A stretch of DNA of 7,238 bases. Origin: an uncultured Oscillospiraceae bacterium (GTDB lineage: Bacteria; Bacillota; Clostridia; Oscillospirales; Ruminococcaceae). Within the stretch, counting starts at the first letter, position 1. Every line of letters starts with the position of its first letter. The stretch lies in contig URGV01000064.1 of the NCBI GenBank assembly GCA_900547455.1, positions 1 through 7,238 of the forward strand, read 5' to 3'. Below the pieces are notes generated by a model. That model was not told the origin of the DNA and did no database searches. It saw only the letters and a list, made by a program, of their open reading frames with translations. This document shows, piece by piece, positions 5,602-7,238 of this stretch. Position numbers and translations under genes: made by a program.

Positions 5602-6063
5602 ATGGATGAGCAAAGTCAAAGTCAACCGATCAACATTGTGCCGATGGGCCCGGAGCATATCGAAACGCTGGCCCGGCTGGAGCAGGTCTGCTTCTCCTCC
5701 CCGTGGAGCTTCGACGCGCTGGCCGGCGAGCTGTCCGACCCGCTGGCGGTGTTCCGCGTGGCGACGGTGAATGGGCAGGTGGCCGGCTATGTGGGGATGC
5801 AGCACATCCTCGACGAGGGCTATGTCTGCAACATCGCCGTCTTTCCCGAATACCGGCGGCGCGGGGTAGCCACGGCGCTGCTGCACGTGCTGGATGCGTA
5901 TGCGAAAGAAAACGGGATGGCCTCCATCTCGCTGGAGGTGCGCCAGTCAAACGAGGCGGCGCAGCGGCTCTACAGCCGGTTTGACTTTGAGACGGTGGGC
6001 AGGAGGAAGCACTTCTACCAGAACCCCACCGAGGACGCCCTGATTATGACCAGGACCTATTGA
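5602..6063 (+). CDS. rimI: GNAT N-acetyltransferase RimI (ribosomal protein S18 N-terminal alanine acetyltransferase)
   Basis: A 153-aa single-domain acetyltransferase that transfers acetyl from acetyl-CoA to protein N-termini, classically ribosomal protein S18. The acetyl-CoA pyrophosphate loop is YRRRGVATALL (84-94), after the strand CNIAVFPEY. Glu112 in LEVR and Tyr124 in RLYSRF correspond in context and spacing to E. coli RimI Glu103 and Tyr115. The C-terminus keeps the RimI-type ending with EDALIMTRTY. Its place directly before tsaD, 21 nt away, supports RimI over a generic GNAT, since rimI and tsaD are common neighbours in Bacillota. The start has a distant purine-rich site (GAGAGGA, 14 nt upstream), so translation may be modest. 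The next in-frame ATG (codon 15) would have no ribosome binding site. Confidence 0.9.
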   Translation: MDEQSQSQPINIVPMGPEHIETLARLEQVCFSSPWSFDALAGELSDPLAVFRVATVNGQVAGYVGMQHILDEGYVCNIAVFPEYRRRGVATALLHVLDAYAKENGMASISLEVRQSNEAAQRLYSRFDFETVGRRKHFYQNPTEDALIMTRTY

Positions 6064-6084
6064 TTTTGAAAAGAGGGAAATCAT

Positions 6085-7101
6085 TTGAAGATACTTGCAA
6101 TCGAATCCTCCTGTGACGAGACCGCCGCCGCGGTGGTCGAGGACGGAAGAATCATCCGCAGCTCGGTCATCGACTCGCAGGTGGAGGAGCACAAGCTCTA
6201 CGGCGGCGTGGTGCCGGAGATCGCCTCCCGCCGCCATGTGGAAAATATCGGCGCGGTGGTGCAGAAGGCTCTGGACGACGCCGGGGAGACCTTCCAGAGC
6301 ATCGACGCGGTGGCGGTCACCTACGCTCCCGGCCTGATCGGCGCGCTGCTGGTGGGGGTCAACTACGCCAAGGGGGTGGCGCTGGCTTCCGGCAAGGAGC
6401 TGATTCCGGTGCACCACATCCGCGGGCACATCGCTGCCAACTACCTGACCCACCCGGACCTTACGCCGCCGTTTTTGTGTCTGGTGGCTTCGGGCGGGCA
6501 CAGCCACATCATCCAGGTCAACGACTACACCGACTTCACCATCATCGGCCGCACCCGCGATGACGCGGCGGGCGAAGCGTTTGACAAGGCCGCGCGGGTG
6601 CTGGGCTTCCCCTATCCCGGCGGCATCCACATCGACCGCGCCGCCCAGCAGGGCAGGCGCGGACAGTACAAGCTCCCGAAGCCGAAGGTCAACGGCTCGG
6701 ACTTTGACTTCAGCTTTTCGGGGCTCAAGACTGCGGTCATCAACATCTCCCACCACGCCCAGCAGGTAGGGGAGCAGATCGACGTCAACAACCTGGCGGC
6801 GGACTTTCAGGGCACGGTGGCGGACATCCTGACCGACCACCTGATGCGCGCCGCCGAACACACCGGCGCCAACAAGATTGTAGTTGCCGGCGGCGTCAGC
6901 GCCAACAGCGGCCTGCGTGCGGCGCTGAGCAAAGCGTGCGAGGAGCGGGGCTATCCGCTTTACCTGCCGCAGCTGAGCCTGTGCGGCGACAACGCCGCGA
7001 TGATTGGCTCGCAGGCGTATTACGAGTACCGCGCCGGCGTGCGGGGGGATCTCTCCCTCAACGGCGTGGCGTCGATGCCGGTGGACAAGATTTTTTATTG
7101 A
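6085..7101 (+). CDS. tsaD: tRNA threonylcarbamoyladenosine transferase subunit TsaD
   Basis: A 338-aa catalytic subunit that, with TsaB and TsaE, transfers threonylcarbamoyl from its adenylate to A37 of ANN-decoding tRNAs; cytoplasmic and essential in many bacteria. The N-terminal ASKHA phosphate loop is IESSCDET. The metal ligands are His111 and His115 (HHIRGH), the same numbers as in E. coli, and Asp302 in CGDNAAMIG. Other family signatures are ASGGHSH (135-141), DDAAGEAFDKAARVLGFPYPGG (from 159), FSFSGLKTAV and AGGVSANSGLR (from 268). Length equals the family norm. The start is TTG at 6085, with AGAGGGA 6 nt upstream. It is co-transcribed with rimI; tsaB and tsaE are not in the window and must be elsewhere. 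A terminator follows immediately. Confidence 0.97.
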   Translation: MKILAIESSCDETAAAVVEDGRIIRSSVIDSQVEEHKLYGGVVPEIASRRHVENIGAVVQKALDDAGETFQSIDAVAVTYAPGLIGALLVGVNYAKGVALASGKELIPVHHIRGHIAANYLTHPDLTPPFLCLVASGGHSHIIQVNDYTDFTIIGRTRDDAAGEAFDKAARVLGFPYPGGIHIDRAAQQGRRGQYKLPKPKVNGSDFDFSFSGLKTAVINISHHAQQVGEQIDVNNLAADFQGTVADILTDHLMRAAEHTGANKIVVAGGVSANSGLRAALSKACEERGYPLYLPQLSLCGDNAAMIGSQAYYEYRAGVRGDLSLNGVASMPVDKIFY

Positions 7102-7128
7102 TCCCCAGCGGGGATTCCCGGCTTTTTT
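7101..7128 (+). terminator. Intrinsic terminator after tsaD
   Basis: ATCCCC (7101-7106) pairs with GGGGAT (7110-7115) around AGC, overlapping the last base of the stop codon. An alternative stem CGGG (7109-7112) with CCCG (7117-7120) lies two bases before T6 (7123-7128). The two folds are mutually exclusive; the second has textbook terminator spacing. The T-run doubles as the first bases of the right repeat. Confidence 0.65.
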
Positions 7129-7238
7129 GCGAGGGGCGCTGCCCCTCGGGAGCAAGTCGTCAGACTTGGTGTCTGCTCCCCAGTGCGGGCGCTCCGCCCC
7201 GCGCCCCGGCCTACTTTCTCGCGTAGAGAAAGTAGGCA
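7123..7238 (+). repeat. Composite hairpin repeat downstream of tsaD (right copy, cut by window end)
   Basis: This is the second copy of the left-edge element, in inverted orientation within the window, so that both point away from the gene before them. Bases 7123-7183 match the reverse complement of 166-226 at 55 of 61 positions. It has T6, a perfect 8-bp stem (7130-7137 with 7141-7148, loop GCT), a GCGGG/CCCGC stem (about 7184-7203) and a perfect 12-bp stem (7209-7220 with 7226-7237). Compared with the left copy it lacks the 9-bp hairpin module found at 129-149. No gene is visible, and the element probably continues beyond the window. Confidence 0.85.

Noticed and set aside
5947..7155. Minus-strand open frame antisense to tsaD
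   Set aside because: Shadow of a strongly recognised gene, extending into the terminator and repeat; no family signature or ribosome binding site seen.
1..7238. Composite transposon bounded by the inverted terminal repeats
   Set aside because: The enclosed genes are housekeeping functions, there is no transposase or integrase, and the inverted placement follows simply from each copy lying downstream of a gene on opposite strands.

Overview
The window looks like chromosomal DNA of a GC-rich Bacillota (Clostridia), most plausibly an Oscillospiraceae/Ruminococcaceae-type gut anaerobe. The reasons are strong AAAGGAGG-type ribosome binding sites, TTG starts, a DNA polymerase I whose 3'-5' exonuclease centre is degenerate as in Gram-positive PolA proteins, and intergenic gaps packed with GC-rich hairpin repeats. 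The taxon is an inference from style and content; no rRNA or lineage marker is present.

Layout. Positions 1-226 hold a composite hairpin repeat that abuts the stop codon of dusB (minus strand, 227-1186, tRNA dihydrouridine synthase). dusB and a Nudix hydrolase gene (1345-1881) diverge from two overlapping back-to-back promoters. The Nudix gene is followed 38 nt later by polA (1920-4550), probably one transcription unit. Positions 4551-4723 contain four copies of a 27-nt hairpin repeat, then a 209-nt gene-free stretch of perfect hairpins. An AT-richer patch follows with two small divergent regulators: a ribbon-helix-helix-like protein (minus, 4933-5121) and an XRE-family HTH protein (plus, 5238-5450). 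A perfect palindrome lies inside the promoter between them. A strong promoter with a duplicated -35 block then drives rimI (5602-6063) and tsaD (6085-7101). A terminator and a second, oppositely oriented copy of the left-edge repeat close the window (7123-7238, cut by the window end).

The genes are mainly core information-processing functions: tRNA modification (dusB, tsaD), protein N-terminal acetylation (rimI), DNA repair and replication (polA) and a nucleotide-type hydrolase. I see no defence system, biosynthetic cluster or mobile-element enzyme. The unusual content is non-coding. Two repeat families have copies that differ by paired, structure-preserving substitutions, which implies selection on hairpin structure, and there is a compact two-regulator switch with an obvious candidate operator.
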